Part shown: piece after piece, positions 26,185 through 35,407 of the stretch
Layout: each line of letters opens with the position of its first letter
Position numbering within the stretch: position 1 is the first letter of the stretch
Assembly: GCF_000522985.1 (NCBI RefSeq)
Contig: NZ_CP007128.1
Coordinates: 372,001-436,000 of the forward strand
DNA from: Gemmatirosa kalamazoonensis
GTDB taxonomy: Bacteria; Gemmatimonadota; Gemmatimonadetes; Gemmatimonadales; Gemmatimonadaceae
Direction: 5' to 3'
DNA: 64,000 nucleotides
The notes under the pieces: generated by a model
Told to the model about the DNA's origin: nothing
The model's input: the letters and a program-made list of their open reading frames with translations, nothing else
The model's database searches: none
Position numbers and translations under genes: made by a program

Positions 26185-27938
26185 CGCGCGCCGCCCGCCG
26201 ACTCGGGGCGCGCGGCGCCGCGCTCGCCGCGTTGGGCGTGTCGTTAGGCGCCGCGCGGGCGGGCGCGCAGCCGTCGGCGGCGATCCGGCTGAATCAGCTC
26301 GGCTTCCCGACGACGGGCGCGAAGGCCGCCGTGGTCGCCGACAGCGCGGCGACGCGGTTCGCCGTGCTCGATGCGCGCGGCGACACGGTGCTCGCGGGCG
26401 CGCTCTCGCCGCCGGAACGATGGGCGCCATCGGAGGAGGTCGTGCGGCGCGCGGAGTTCGGCGCGCTGCGGCGCCCCGGCCGCTACGTGCTCGCCGTGCC
26501 CGACGTCGGCGTGTCGACGCCGTTCGTGGTGAGCGACACGCCGTACCACGAGCTCGCGCGCGGCGCCGTGAAGGCGTTCTACTTCTTCCGCGCGTCGACA
26601 CCGATCGAGGCGCGGTGGGCCGGCCCGTGGGCGCGCCCCGCCGGACACCCGGACGACCGCGTGCTCGTGCACCCGTCGGCGGCGAGCGACGCGCGACCCG
26701 CGGGCACGACGATCGCCGCGCCGGGCGGGTGGTACGACGCGGGCGACTACAACAAGTACGTCGTCAACTCCGCCATCAGCACGTACACGCTGCTGCTCGC
26801 GGTCGAGCAGTTTCCCGCGCACGCGGCGCGGCTCGACACCGACGTGCCGGAGAGCGGCGACGCGCTGCCCGACGCGCTCGACGAGGCGCTGTGGAATCTG
26901 CGCTGGATGCGCCGCATGCAGGATCCCGCCGACGGCGGTGTGTACCACAAGCTGACGACCGCGGAGTTCGACCGGTTCGAGATGCCCGACGCGGACCGCG
27001 CGCCGCGCTACGTCGTGCAGAAGAGCACCGCGGCGGCGCTCGACTTCGCGGCCGTCGCGGCGCACGCGTCGCTCGTCGTGCGCGCGTGGCCGCGCGAGCT
27101 GCCGGGGCTCGCCGACTCGCTCACGCGCGAGGCGCTGGCCGCGTGGCGGTGGGCGCGGCAGCATCCGGACTCGGTGTACGACCAGCGGCGCCTGAACGAG
27201 CGGCACGCGCCGGCGATCAACACCGGCGCGTACGGCGACACGCAGCTCGCCGACGAGCGGCGGTGGGCGGCCGCGGAGCTGTACCTCGCGACGCGCGCCG
27301 ACAGCTTCCTCGTCGCGGCCGAGCCGCACGCGGCGCCGGCCGCCGACGTGCCGAGCTGGGGATCGGTGCGCACGCTCGGCCTGTACTCGCTCGTCGACCA
27401 TCGTGCGACGCTGCCGGCGGGGTTCGACACGACGGCGCTCGTGCGGCGGCTCGCGTCGCTCGCCGATTCGCTCGTCGCGCGCGCGCGGCAGTCCCCGTAC
27501 GGCGTGCCGATGACGACGCGCGACTTCGTGTGGGGGAGCAACGCGGTGGCGGCGAACCAGGCGATGGCGCTCGTGCAGGCGTGGCGCGCCACCGGCGACA
27601 CCGCGGCGTTAGGCACCGCGCGCGCGGTGCTCGACTACCTGCTCGGCCGGAACGCGACGGGCTACTCGTTCGTGACCGGCTTCGGCGCGCGCACGCCGAT
27701 GCACCCGCACCACCGTCCGTCGGAGGCCGACACGGTCGTCGCGCCGGTGCCGGGGATGCTCGTCGGCGGGCCGAACCCGGGGCAGCAGGACCGGTGCGCG
27801 GGCTACCCGACGCGCGTGCCCGCGCGCTCGTACGTGGACGCGACGTGCGCGTACGCGGCGAACGAGATCGCGATCAACTGGAACGCGCCGCTCGCGTATC
27901 TCGCCGTCGCGCTGGACGCTCTCGCGTCGCGGCGATAG
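26181..27938 (+). CDS. GH9 endoglucanase-type glycoside hydrolase, secreted
   Basis: Cuts beta-1,4-glucan or a related hemicellulose backbone. 585 residues with a GTG start in a GTGA overlap with the ROK stop. Signal peptide to about residue 30, then an N-terminal Ig-like domain (IRLNQLGFPTTGAKAAVV, about 34-118). The (alpha/alpha)6 domain has GGWYDAGDYNKYVV with the catalytic Asp186/Asp189, HPHHRPS, and near the C-terminus NEIAINWN with catalytic Glu562. The Ig-like plus GH9 order is that of the CelD/theme-D group. Together with GH26, SusCD and GH31 it points to a glucomannan or xyloglucan locus. Confidence 0.92.
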   Translation: MTRAARRLGARGAALAALGVSLGAARAGAQPSAAIRLNQLGFPTTGAKAAVVADSAATRFAVLDARGDTVLAGALSPPERWAPSEEVVRRAEFGALRRPGRYVLAVPDVGVSTPFVVSDTPYHELARGAVKAFYFFRASTPIEARWAGPWARPAGHPDDRVLVHPSAASDARPAGTTIAAPGGWYDAGDYNKYVVNSAISTYTLLLAVEQFPAHAARLDTDVPESGDALPDALDEALWNLRWMRRMQDPADGGVYHKLTTAEFDRFEMPDADRAPRYVVQKSTAAALDFAAVAAHASLVVRAWPRELPGLADSLTREALAAWRWARQHPDSVYDQRRLNERHAPAINTGAYGDTQLADERRWAAAELYLATRADSFLVAAEPHAAPAADVPSWGSVRTLGLYSLVDHRATLPAGFDTTALVRRLASLADSLVARARQSPYGVPMTTRDFVWGSNAVAANQAMALVQAWRATGDTAALGTARAVLDYLLGRNATGYSFVTGFGARTPMHPHHRPSEADTVVAPVPGMLVGGPNPGQQDRCAGYPTRVPARSYVDATCAYAANEIAINWNAPLAYLAVALDALASRR

Positions 27939-28829
27939 GTGCGCGACGTGAGCTGGATCCTGCTCGCTCTGCTCGCGGCGCTCACGTCCGCCGCCACGAA
28001 CCTCGCGCTGAAGCGCGCGCTCGCGCACGGCGGCGTGGTGGCATCCACCGTGTGGTACCGGTTCGTGGGCGGGCTGCTGCTCGGCGCGATCGTGCTGGCG
28101 ATGGGCGCGCGGCCGCACGCCACGCCGGCGTACTGGCGCACGGTGGCGGAGGTTCTGCCACCGGAATGCGTCGGCGTGCTGTGCATGGTGCGCGCGTTCC
28201 GCGAGGGCGAGCTGTCGGAGGTGCAGCCGATCTTCGGGCTGCTGCCGCTGTTCGTGATGGCCGGCGGCGCGGTCATCCTGCGCGAGGTGCCGACGCCGAC
28301 GGCGGCGTTCGGCGTGGCGGTGCTCGCCGCCGGCATCTACACGGTGGGGCTCACCGCCGGCGGGTCGATCCTCGCGCCGGTGCGCGCGCTGGCGCGCAAG
28401 TCGAGCAGCTGGTACGCGGTGGCGTCGACGGCGTGCTTCAGCATCACGTCGGTGCTGCACAAGATCGGCATCGCGGAGGTGGGGCCGCTGCCGTGGGGCA
28501 CGACGCTCGGCGTCGGCTCGGCGCTCTCGCTCGCCGTGCTGCTGCCGCTGGCGGGACGACGCCGCGCGGGCCCGGTGGCGGTGGACGCCGGACGCTGGAC
28601 GCGCCTCGTGCTGCTCGCGGGGCTGTTCTTCGCGCTGCAGCAGGTCGGGCTGCAGCTCGCGCTGCGCATGCAGGACGCCGCGTACGTGGTGTCGATCTCG
28701 TCGACGAGCGTCATCTTCGTGAGCGTGCTCGCGGTGCTGGTGCTCGGCGAGCGCCAGGCGGCGGCGCACCGCATCGCGGGGTCGGTGCTCGTGAGCGCGG
28801 GGGCGGCGCTGATCGCGTTAGGAGGATGA
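27939..28829 (+). CDS. EamA/DMT-family transporter
   Basis: A small-molecule permease of unknown substrate. 296 residues with about ten hydrophobic helices arranged as two EamA repeats (residues about 5-140 and 155-295). A GTG start follows the GH9 stop directly with no gap, so it is translated from the same transcript. EamA proteins export or import sugars, amino acids or nucleosides; the position in a hemicellulose locus hints at a sugar, but this is weak. Confidence 0.85.
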   Translation: MRDVSWILLALLAALTSAATNLALKRALAHGGVVASTVWYRFVGGLLLGAIVLAMGARPHATPAYWRTVAEVLPPECVGVLCMVRAFREGELSEVQPIFGLLPLFVMAGGAVILREVPTPTAAFGVAVLAAGIYTVGLTAGGSILAPVRALARKSSSWYAVASTACFSITSVLHKIGIAEVGPLPWGTTLGVGSALSLAVLLPLAGRRRAGPVAVDAGRWTRLVLLAGLFFALQQVGLQLALRMQDAAYVVSISSTSVIFVSVLAVLVLGERQAAAHRIAGSVLVSAGAALIALGG

Positions 28830-28838
28830 GACGATGAC

Positions 28839-28913
28839 TCACGCGGAGCCGCGGAGGTCGCGGAGAACACCAGGAGCTTGGTAGTTCGCCGCGTCCTCCG
28901 CGGCTCCGCGTGA
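28839..28913. repeat. Inverted repeat, GCGGAGCCGCGGAG family
   Basis: Perfect 19-bp arms at 28839-28857 and 28895-28913 with a 37-bp loop. It fills the gap between the EamA transporter stop and the GH31 start. The arms are nearly identical to those at 13545 and 37433. Confidence 0.8.
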
Positions 28914-28942
28914 CACCAACCAGTCATTGGAGACGGCCATCG

Positions 28943-31330
28943 ATGCGGACACGACTCCTCGCCGCCCTGCTCTGCCTCGCGTGGGCCGGTCAGGTCGAAT
29001 CGCAGCCGTTGCTGGGTGACCCGATCGACGTGAGCGAGGACTTCCACCGCGTCGACCAGCTGTACTTCGTCGGCGCGCGGATGACGCGGTTCGACGCGGC
29101 GGCGGGGCGCGGCACGCTGCAGTGGGAGCGGTACGCGCGCGTGCCGAGCTTCAACTTCGAGAAGCTCGATCCGGGGCTGTCGCGCGCGCCGGGCAACGAG
29201 TTCCCGGGCACCGAGTACGACCGCGACCCCGCGCTGCCGTTCGCGATCGACTTCGTGAGCCCGCGCGCGGTGCGGCTCCGCTTCTCGACGCGCGACGTGC
29301 CGCTGGAGTCGATGCAGCCGGCCGACGACCCGATGCTCGCCGGGCCCGTGCCGAGCGACCGGTCGTGGCGCACGGCGGCCACGGACAGCGCGGTGACGTA
29401 CACGAGTGCGTACGGATCGGTGCGGCTCGTGCGCAACCCGTGGTCGATCGAGATCCGCGACGCGGCGGGCCGGCTGCTCACGCGCACGCAGCGCGCGGGA
29501 CAGCCGGCGTCGTACTACCCGTACGTGCCGTTCTCCTTCGTGCGGCGCGCGCGCGACGTGGGGCGCTCCACCGCGGCGACGTTCGAGCTCGCGCCGGACG
29601 AGAAGATCTTCGGCATGGGCGAGTCGTTCACGCGGCTCGACAAGCGCGGGCAGCACGTGGTGGCGTATCTGCGCGACGCGATGGGCGCGCAGAGCCGGTG
29701 GCAGTACAAGGCCGTGCCGTTCTTCGTGTCGAGCCGCGGCTACGGGATGTTCGTGCACACGAGCGCCCCGGTGACGTTCGACGTCGGCGCGGAGTACGAC
29801 GCGCACCACACGATCTACACCGGCGACGAGCTGCTCGACCTGTTCGTGTTCCTCGGCGACCCGAAGGACGTGCTCACGGAGTACACGGCGATCACCGGCC
29901 GCAGCCCCGTGCCGCCGCTCTGGTCGTTCGGGCTGTGGATGAGCCGCATCACGTACAACTCCGAGGCGCAGGTGCGCGACGTGGCGAAGAAGCTGCGCGC
30001 GTACCGCATCCCGGCCGACGTGCTGCACCTCGACACGGGGTGGTTCGAGACCGACTGGCGCGGCGACTACCAGTTCTCGACGACGCGCTTCACGGATCCG
30101 GCGGCGATGATCCGCGACCTGAAGGCGGACGGCTTCCGCGTGAGCCTCTGGCAGTACACGTACTTCACGCCGAAGAACGCGCTGTGGAAGGAGATCGTCG
30201 ACAAGGGGCTCAACGTGCGCGACGAGGGCGGCCGCCTGCCGGGCGAGGACGCGGTGCTCGACTTCAGCAACCCCGACGCGGTGCGCTGGTACCAGGACAA
30301 GCTCGCCGGATTGCTGTCGTTAGGCGTGGGCGCGATCAAGGCGGACTTCGGCGAGAACGCGCCGGCGACGGGCCTCTACCGCTCCGGTCGCACGGGGTGG
30401 TACGAGCACAATCTCTATCCCGTGCGCTACAACGCGGCGGTGTACGACGTCACGAAGCGCGTGACGGGCGACGGCGTGATCTGGGGGCGGAGCGCGTGGG
30501 CGGGAAGCCAGCGCTATCCGCTGCACTGGGGCGGCGACGCGGAGAACACGAACCAGGCGATGGCCGCGGAGCTGCGCGCGGGGATCTCGTTCGGCCTCTC
30601 GGGGTTCACGTACTGGAGCCACGACGTCGGCGGCTTCGTGCAGCGCGCGCCGCGCGACCTGTACCGGCGGTGGCTCGCGTTCGGCGTGCTGACGTCGCAC
30701 ACGCGCACGCACGGTGCGCCGCCGCGCGAGCCGTGGGAGTACGACAGCGCGCTCGTGGTGGACTTCCGGCGCGCGGTGGATCTCAAGTACGCGCTCATGC
30801 CGTACATCCTCGCGCAGGCGAAGCTGTCGTCGGAGCGCGGGTGGCCGATGCTGCGCGCGCTGTTCTTCGAGTACCCGCAGGATCCGACGTCGTGGCTGGT
30901 GGAGGACGAGTACCTGTTCGGCAGTGACCTGCTCGTCGCGCCGCTGCTCGAGGAGAACGCGACCCTGCGGTCGCTGTATCTGCCGCCGGGCAGGTGGATC
31001 GACTACCAGACGGGGCGCCCATACGACGGGGCGCGCTGGCACCGCATCGAGGCGGGGCCGATCCCGATCGTGCTGCTCGTGCGCGATCACGCGGTGATCC
31101 CGCACGTCGCCGTCGCGCAGCACACGGGCGCGATCGACTGGGCGCACGTGGAGCTGCGCGCGTTCAGCACCGACGGGGCAGCGGCGACGGGGACGTTCAC
31201 GATGCCGGGCGACTCCGTGCGGACCATCCGCGTGCAGGGCGGGCGGCTGGTCGGCGATCCGCTCGCGGGGCGTGTCGCGTGGCGGGTCACGGCTCCACAT
31301 ACGAGGTCCGAAGGACTGAAGGAGGACTGA
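28943..31330 (+). CDS. GH31 alpha-xylosidase/alpha-glucosidase, secreted
   Basis: Removes alpha-linked xylose (or glucose) from oligosaccharides, for example from xyloglucan. 795 residues with a signal peptide (1-20). N-terminal beta-sandwich (about 30-300), catalytic barrel with LHLDTGWF, SLWQYTYFTPKNALW and the nucleophile Asp468 in GAIKADFGE. A probable acid/base is Asp532 in HWGGDAEN. The KADFGE and WQYTYF motifs match the YicI-type alpha-xylosidase branch better than maltase. The start at 28943 gives the signal peptide. It follows the ROK-GH9-EamA run, separated by a hairpin. Confidence 0.9.
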   Translation: MRTRLLAALLCLAWAGQVESQPLLGDPIDVSEDFHRVDQLYFVGARMTRFDAAAGRGTLQWERYARVPSFNFEKLDPGLSRAPGNEFPGTEYDRDPALPFAIDFVSPRAVRLRFSTRDVPLESMQPADDPMLAGPVPSDRSWRTAATDSAVTYTSAYGSVRLVRNPWSIEIRDAAGRLLTRTQRAGQPASYYPYVPFSFVRRARDVGRSTAATFELAPDEKIFGMGESFTRLDKRGQHVVAYLRDAMGAQSRWQYKAVPFFVSSRGYGMFVHTSAPVTFDVGAEYDAHHTIYTGDELLDLFVFLGDPKDVLTEYTAITGRSPVPPLWSFGLWMSRITYNSEAQVRDVAKKLRAYRIPADVLHLDTGWFETDWRGDYQFSTTRFTDPAAMIRDLKADGFRVSLWQYTYFTPKNALWKEIVDKGLNVRDEGGRLPGEDAVLDFSNPDAVRWYQDKLAGLLSLGVGAIKADFGENAPATGLYRSGRTGWYEHNLYPVRYNAAVYDVTKRVTGDGVIWGRSAWAGSQRYPLHWGGDAENTNQAMAAELRAGISFGLSGFTYWSHDVGGFVQRAPRDLYRRWLAFGVLTSHTRTHGAPPREPWEYDSALVVDFRRAVDLKYALMPYILAQAKLSSERGWPMLRALFFEYPQDPTSWLVEDEYLFGSDLLVAPLLEENATLRSLYLPPGRWIDYQTGRPYDGARWHRIEAGPIPIVLLVRDHAVIPHVAVAQHTGAIDWAHVELRAFSTDGAAATGTFTMPGDSVRTIRVQGGRLVGDPLAGRVAWRVTAPHTRSEGLKED

Positions 31331-31401
31331 AGAGGGACTGAAGAAGGACCAACAACACAACTTTTCTTGTTGTTGGTCCTTCTTCAGTCCTCCTTCAGTC
31401 C
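31313..31401. terminator. Long hairpin of GGACTGAAG units after GH31
   Basis: The left arm (31313-31357) pairs with the right arm (about 31368-31401) over about 34 bp. The left arm has one extra 11-bp unit (GGGACTGAAGA). The loop region holds ACTTTTCTTG, and the left arm overlaps the GH31 stop codon. A strong terminator candidate. Confidence 0.75.
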
Positions 31402-31495
31402 GCCGTGGTCCAACGGACACACGTACGTGGAGTCCAGCTGGCGCGCCGAGCCCCGGCGCGCCAAGTTCGCGATCCATCCTGCCGAGGGACATCGC

Positions 31496-33010
31496 ATGGG
31501 CGAGCTGCGGCGCGCGCTGACTCGCGTGGACACGACGGCGCTGGCCGTCGGCACGATGATCGGCACGGGGATCCTGCTCAAGCCGGCGGTGATGGCGCAG
31601 GAGGCGGGCGCGGCGTGGTCGGTGCTGCTCGCGTGGGTGGTGGGTGGCGCGCTCACGCTCACGGCGACGCTCACCTACGCGGAGCTCGGCGCGATGTTCC
31701 CGCGCGCGGGGGGCGAGTACGTCTACCTGCGCGAGGCGTTCGGGCGCGGGCCGGCGTTCGTGTTCGGGGCGGCGCGCTGGGTGGTGGGCGCGGGCGCGGC
31801 GGCGGCGTACGGCGTGGCGTTCGCCACGTTCCTCGCCGCGCTGGTGCCGCTCGAGCCCATGGCGCGCAAGCTCGTGGCCGCGGCGGTCATCGCGACGCTC
31901 ACGGCGCTCAACTGCCTCGGCGTGCGCGTCGGCGGCCGGCTGCAGACGGTCGTCGCCGCGGCGAAGGTGGCCGGGCTGCTCGTGCTCGTGGTCGGGCTCG
32001 CGGCCGCGGTCGCGCGCGGCACGGCGTCGCTCGCGTTCCTCGGACCGGCGCACGCGGTGAGCGGCGCCCGCGGCGGGCTCGCGGGGTTCGGCGCGGCGGT
32101 GCTCGCGTCGGTGTGGGCGTACGCGGGCTGGTTCATGGTGTCGATGGCGGCCGGCGAGGTGAAGGACCCGCGCCGCGTGCTGCCGTTCGCGCTCACCACG
32201 GCGACGTTCGTCGTCGTCGCGCTGTACGTGCTCGTGAACGTCGCGTTCCTCGCCGCGCTGCCGCTCGACCAGATCGCGACCGCGAGCTCGACGCGCTTCC
32301 CGCACGCGCCGTCCGTGGCGAACCGCGCGGCGACGGCGCTGCTCGGCGGCCCGGGCGCGGCGTTCGCCACCGCGCTGTTCCTCGTCGCGGTCGTCGGCTC
32401 GCTGAACGGGACGATGCTCGCGATCCCGCGCGTGCCCTACGCGATGGCGCGCGACGGCGTGCTGCCCGCGCTGTTCGGTCGGGTCGGCGACCGCTCGCAC
32501 GTCCCGGTCTGGTCCATCGTCGCGCTGGGCGCGTTAGGCACCGCGTTCGCCTGGGCGGGGACGTTCGACCAGCTCACGACGACGATCACGCTCGTGTACT
32601 GCGTGGGCTTCGCATCGAACGCCGTGGGGCTGTTCCGCCTCCGCCGGCGCGCGCCGCACGCCGAGCGGCCGTTCCGCGTGCCCGGCTATCCCGTGGTGCC
32701 GGCGCTGTTCCTGCTCGGGTCGACGGGGCTGCTCGTCAACACGTCGCTCACGAACCCGCGCGAGGCGACCGTCGCCGCGGCGCTGCTCGTCGTGTGCGCG
32801 GCGGCGTATCCGCTGCTGCGGCCTCGCGGGCAGGCCCCCGCGAACGGGTCGCCCTCCGCGAGTGTCGACGCGGATCGCTCGGATGCGCCGGATGCCGGCC
32901 TCGGAGTGGCGACGAGTGTCGCCCCGTCGCCTCGTGCCACGTCGCTATCCGCGTCATCCGCGCGATCCGCGTCCGAACCGCTCGGAGCCGCCTCCACCGG
33001 GGATCCGTGA
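31496..33010 (+). CDS. APC-family amino-acid permease with an unusual C-terminal tail
   Basis: A cytoplasmic-membrane amino-acid transporter. 504 residues with about twelve hydrophobic helices. The N-terminal TTALAVGTMIGTGILLKPA is the APC Gly-rich helix 1 motif; MAAGEVKDPRRVLPFAL is also family-typical. The start at 31496 is chosen over the longer frame because the upstream 43 codons come from the hairpin region. The last 45-50 residues are low-complexity Ala/Ser/Asp (ending ASEPLGAASTGDP). They are encoded by a DNA inverted repeat (32867-32973) like those normally found between genes, so the tail may be an accidental read-through extension. Confidence 0.88.
   Translation: MGELRRALTRVDTTALAVGTMIGTGILLKPAVMAQEAGAAWSVLLAWVVGGALTLTATLTYAELGAMFPRAGGEYVYLREAFGRGPAFVFGAARWVVGAGAAAAYGVAFATFLAALVPLEPMARKLVAAAVIATLTALNCLGVRVGGRLQTVVAAAKVAGLLVLVVGLAAAVARGTASLAFLGPAHAVSGARGGLAGFGAAVLASVWAYAGWFMVSMAAGEVKDPRRVLPFALTTATFVVVALYVLVNVAFLAALPLDQIATASSTRFPHAPSVANRAATALLGGPGAAFATALFLVAVVGSLNGTMLAIPRVPYAMARDGVLPALFGRVGDRSHVPVWSIVALGALGTAFAWAGTFDQLTTTITLVYCVGFASNAVGLFRLRRRAPHAERPFRVPGYPVVPALFLLGSTGLLVNTSLTNPREATVAAALLVVCAAAYPLLRPRGQAPANGSPSASVDADRSDAPDAGLGVATSVAPSPRATSLSASSARSASEPLGAASTGDP
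32867..32973. repeat. Inverted repeat inside the 3' end of the APC permease gene
   Basis: Arms of 27 bp at 32867-32893 and 32947-32973 agree at 23 of 27 positions, built on CGGAT/ATCCG words. A further hairpin near GGCGACGAGTGTCGCC lies between them. It is the only example in the window where this hairpin type is wholly translated. Confidence 0.6.
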
Positions 33011-33023
33011 GACGGCTCGACGC

Positions 33024-34130
33024 CTAACGAACGGTCGGCATCCAGCCGTCGAGCACGCGCGCCGGCGTGTAGGTGCGCAGGTCACCGTCGGTCATGACGC
33101 GGCGCGTGGGGCTCGCGATCGCGCCCGGGCCGGTGCTGCCGTACTCGAGGAAGCGCGCGGCTTCCGGGGCGAACCAGTAGCGCACGCCGGACACCGAGTC
33201 GACGGACGACATGCGGTCCCATCCCTTCGCGCCGATGTGGTCGTCCATCCAGCAGTCGACGAACACCGCGCTCCCGACGGCGGTCACGCGCGCGCCGGGA
33301 TGCCACGGGCGGCCCAACGCGACGGATCCCTTCGCGACCCCCGGCGTCTCCCGCTTCAACCGGCTGTGGATGAACAGGAACCCGTACGGCTTCGAGATCT
33401 CGGTGCTCGGCGCGACGACGTAGCCGTTCCCCTCCTGCGGGCGGTGCAGGTCCCGCGTCACGATGTCGCAGTCGTCGAACACCGCCTGCCCCGCGCCGAA
33501 GATGAAGTCGACGTGGCCGAGTATCTCGCAGTGGTGGAAGTAGTGGCGGCCGACGTTCGGGAACACGGTGTCCTGGTACCCGACGAGCCGCACGTCGACG
33601 AACGTGGTGCGGTCGGCGCCGTCGTACGTCATGACCGCGACGCCCTGCGTGCCGCGCAGCTTGGTGGGATCGGTGTCGGGCTTCGCGGCGTTCGCGTCGA
33701 AGTCGAACCCGTTCTCGATCGTCAGGCGCTCGGCGCGGAAGTCGGTGGCGGCGATGCGCAGCGTGTAGCTGTTGCGCGTGCCGTGCGTGCCGTGCTCCGC
33801 GCCCTGGATCTCCTCGCCCGGCCGAACCGGCGTGCCCGCCGCGTCGTCCCACGTCAGCACCGTGCCGGCGCGGCTCTCGCCGAGGAACGTGACGTTCGGC
33901 TTCTGCACGACGAGCTTCTCGTGGTACGTGCCGTTGCGGATGAAGATGACGAACGTGGCCGCGTTCTCGCCGGGCACGGTCCGCAGCGCGGCGCCGATGG
34001 TGTGGAACGTCGGCGTGCCGTCGACGACCGCGCTGTCCCTGCCGGCGAACCTGGCGTCGACGACGGCCTGGTAGCGTGGCGGCTGTGCGAGCGCGGCGCC
34101 TAACAGAACGGGCAGGATGGGCATGGTCAC
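33024..34130 (-). CDS. Pectin methylesterase (CE8), second copy
   Basis: De-esterifies pectin outside the cytoplasm. 368 residues with a short signal peptide (about 1-16, PVLLGAALAQ). Family residues: Gln186 in GYQDTVF, Asp208 in GHVDFIFG, Asp219 in VFDDCDI and Arg274 in LGRPW. Closely similar to the copy at 8168, so one is probably a duplicate of the other. The GTG start at 34130 overlaps the tartrate-dehydratase-like stop by 4 bp (GTGA); an in-frame ATG two codons later is an alternative. It is the last gene of the long minus-strand pectin run. Confidence 0.93.
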   Translation of the reverse strand: MTMPILPVLLGAALAQPPRYQAVVDARFAGRDSAVVDGTPTFHTIGAALRTVPGENAATFVIFIRNGTYHEKLVVQKPNVTFLGESRAGTVLTWDDAAGTPVRPGEEIQGAEHGTHGTRNSYTLRIAATDFRAERLTIENGFDFDANAAKPDTDPTKLRGTQGVAVMTYDGADRTTFVDVRLVGYQDTVFPNVGRHYFHHCEILGHVDFIFGAGQAVFDDCDIVTRDLHRPQEGNGYVVAPSTEISKPYGFLFIHSRLKRETPGVAKGSVALGRPWHPGARVTAVGSAVFVDCWMDDHIGAKGWDRMSSVDSVSGVRYWFAPEAARFLEYGSTGPGAIASPTRRVMTDGDLRTYTPARVLDGWMPTVR

Positions 34131-35287
34131 TCGGCGAGGTCGCGCATGACGCGGATCAGATCGGCCTTCCCCTCGAACCCGATCCCGGGAAGCTCGGGCA
34201 GCACGACGTGTCCGTCCTCGACACGCGTCCCATCGGGGAAGCCGCCGAACGGCTGGAACAGATCCGGGTAGCTCTCGTTGCCACCGAGTCCGAGTCCCGC
34301 GGCGATGGCGAGCGAGAGCTGGTGGCCGCCGTGCGGGATGCAGCGGCGCGGCGACCAGCCGGCGGCGCGGACGACGTCGAGCGTGCGCAGATACTCCACG
34401 AGCCCGTACGACAGCGCGCAGTCGAACTGCAGCCAGTCGCGGTCGGGGCGCATGCCGCCGTGGCGGAGCAGGTTCCGCGCATCCTGGTGACTGAACAGGT
34501 TCTCGCCGGTGGCCATCGGCCCCGGATAGATCTCGGCGAGCGCGGCCTGCAGCGCGTAGTCGAGCGGGTCGCCCGCCTCCTCGAACCAGAACAGCGGGTA
34601 CTCGCGCAGCAGCCTCGCGTACGCGATCGCCTGCTCGAGATCCAGCCGCCCGTTCGCGTCGACGGCGAGGCGCGCGTCGCTCCCCAGCTCACGGAGCACC
34701 GCCTCGATGCGTCGCGCGTCCTCGGCGATGTCGGCGCCGATCTTCATCTTCACCACGGTGTAGCCGCGGTCGACGTAGCTGCGCATCTCGCCGCGCAGCG
34801 CGCCGAGGTCCTTGCCCGGGTAGTAGTAGCCGCCGGCGGCGTAGACGAACACGCGCGGGTCGGCGGTGCCGCCGTGCCGCTCGGCGAGGAGGCGAAACAG
34901 CGGCTTCCCGGCGATCTTCGCGACCGCATCCCACACCGCCATGTCGATCGCGCCGACGGCCACCGAGCGCTCGCCGTGGCCGCCGGGCTTCTCGTTGCGC
35001 ATCATCGCCGCCCACACGTGGTGCGGATCGAGGTTCGTTCCCGCGTCGTTCACGAGCGAGTCGGGATCCGCCTCGAGCACGCGCGGCGCGAACCGTTCGC
35101 GGATCAATCCGCCCTGCCCGTAGCGGCCGTTCGAGTTGAACCCGTAGCCGACGACGCGCCGACCGTCGCGGACCTCGTCGGTGACGACCGCGATGAGCGA
35201 CAGCGTCATCGCCGAGAAGTCGACGTACGCGTTCGCGATGGGCGAGGCGATGGAGTGCGTGGTCTCGCGGATCTCGACGATGCGCAT
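34127..35287 (-). CDS. tarD: Enolase-superfamily acid-sugar dehydratase, D-tartrate dehydratase type
   Basis: Dehydrates a hydroxy-dicarboxylate or acid sugar through a Mg-bound enolate. 386 residues. From memory the sequence is strikingly close to the Bradyrhizobium D-tartrate dehydratase (for instance VGYGFNSNGRYGQGGLIRERFAPR and GPMATGENLFSHQDARNLLRHGGMRPDRDWLQFDCALSYGLVEY). All superfamily residues are present: VKMKIG lysines, the Mg ligands in VDANGR, WFEEAGDP and TGENLF, and the His in IPHGGHQ. A tartrate enzyme is unexpected in a pectin operon. It could act on a C6 diacid such as galactarate. The start at 35287 follows the 35309 hairpin. Confidence 0.82.
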   Translation of the reverse strand: MRIVEIRETTHSIASPIANAYVDFSAMTLSLIAVVTDEVRDGRRVVGYGFNSNGRYGQGGLIRERFAPRVLEADPDSLVNDAGTNLDPHHVWAAMMRNEKPGGHGERSVAVGAIDMAVWDAVAKIAGKPLFRLLAERHGGTADPRVFVYAAGGYYYPGKDLGALRGEMRSYVDRGYTVVKMKIGADIAEDARRIEAVLRELGSDARLAVDANGRLDLEQAIAYARLLREYPLFWFEEAGDPLDYALQAALAEIYPGPMATGENLFSHQDARNLLRHGGMRPDRDWLQFDCALSYGLVEYLRTLDVVRAAGWSPRRCIPHGGHQLSLAIAAGLGLGGNESYPDLFQPFGGFPDGTRVEDGHVVLPELPGIGFEGKADLIRVMRDLAE

Positions 35288-35308
35288 TGGGCTGGAGGCA
35301 AGAGCGTT

Positions 35309-35407
35309 ACGCATCATTTCCATTGCGTTACCATCATCCCCATAGGCGCTAGCGCCAAGGCACTCGGGCCTATGGAGATAGATGGTAACGCAATGGAAAT
35401 GATGCGT
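35309..35407. repeat. Perfect 27-bp inverted repeat at the DUF4861 stop
   Basis: Arms at 35309-35335 and 35381-35407 are perfectly complementary, with weaker inner pairing (CCATAGGC/GCCTATGG) and a small GGCGCTAGCGCC hairpin in the loop. It fills the gap between the DUF4861 stop and the tartrate-dehydratase-like start. A 30-bp relative of its right arm is found at 18608-18637. Confidence 0.85.
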
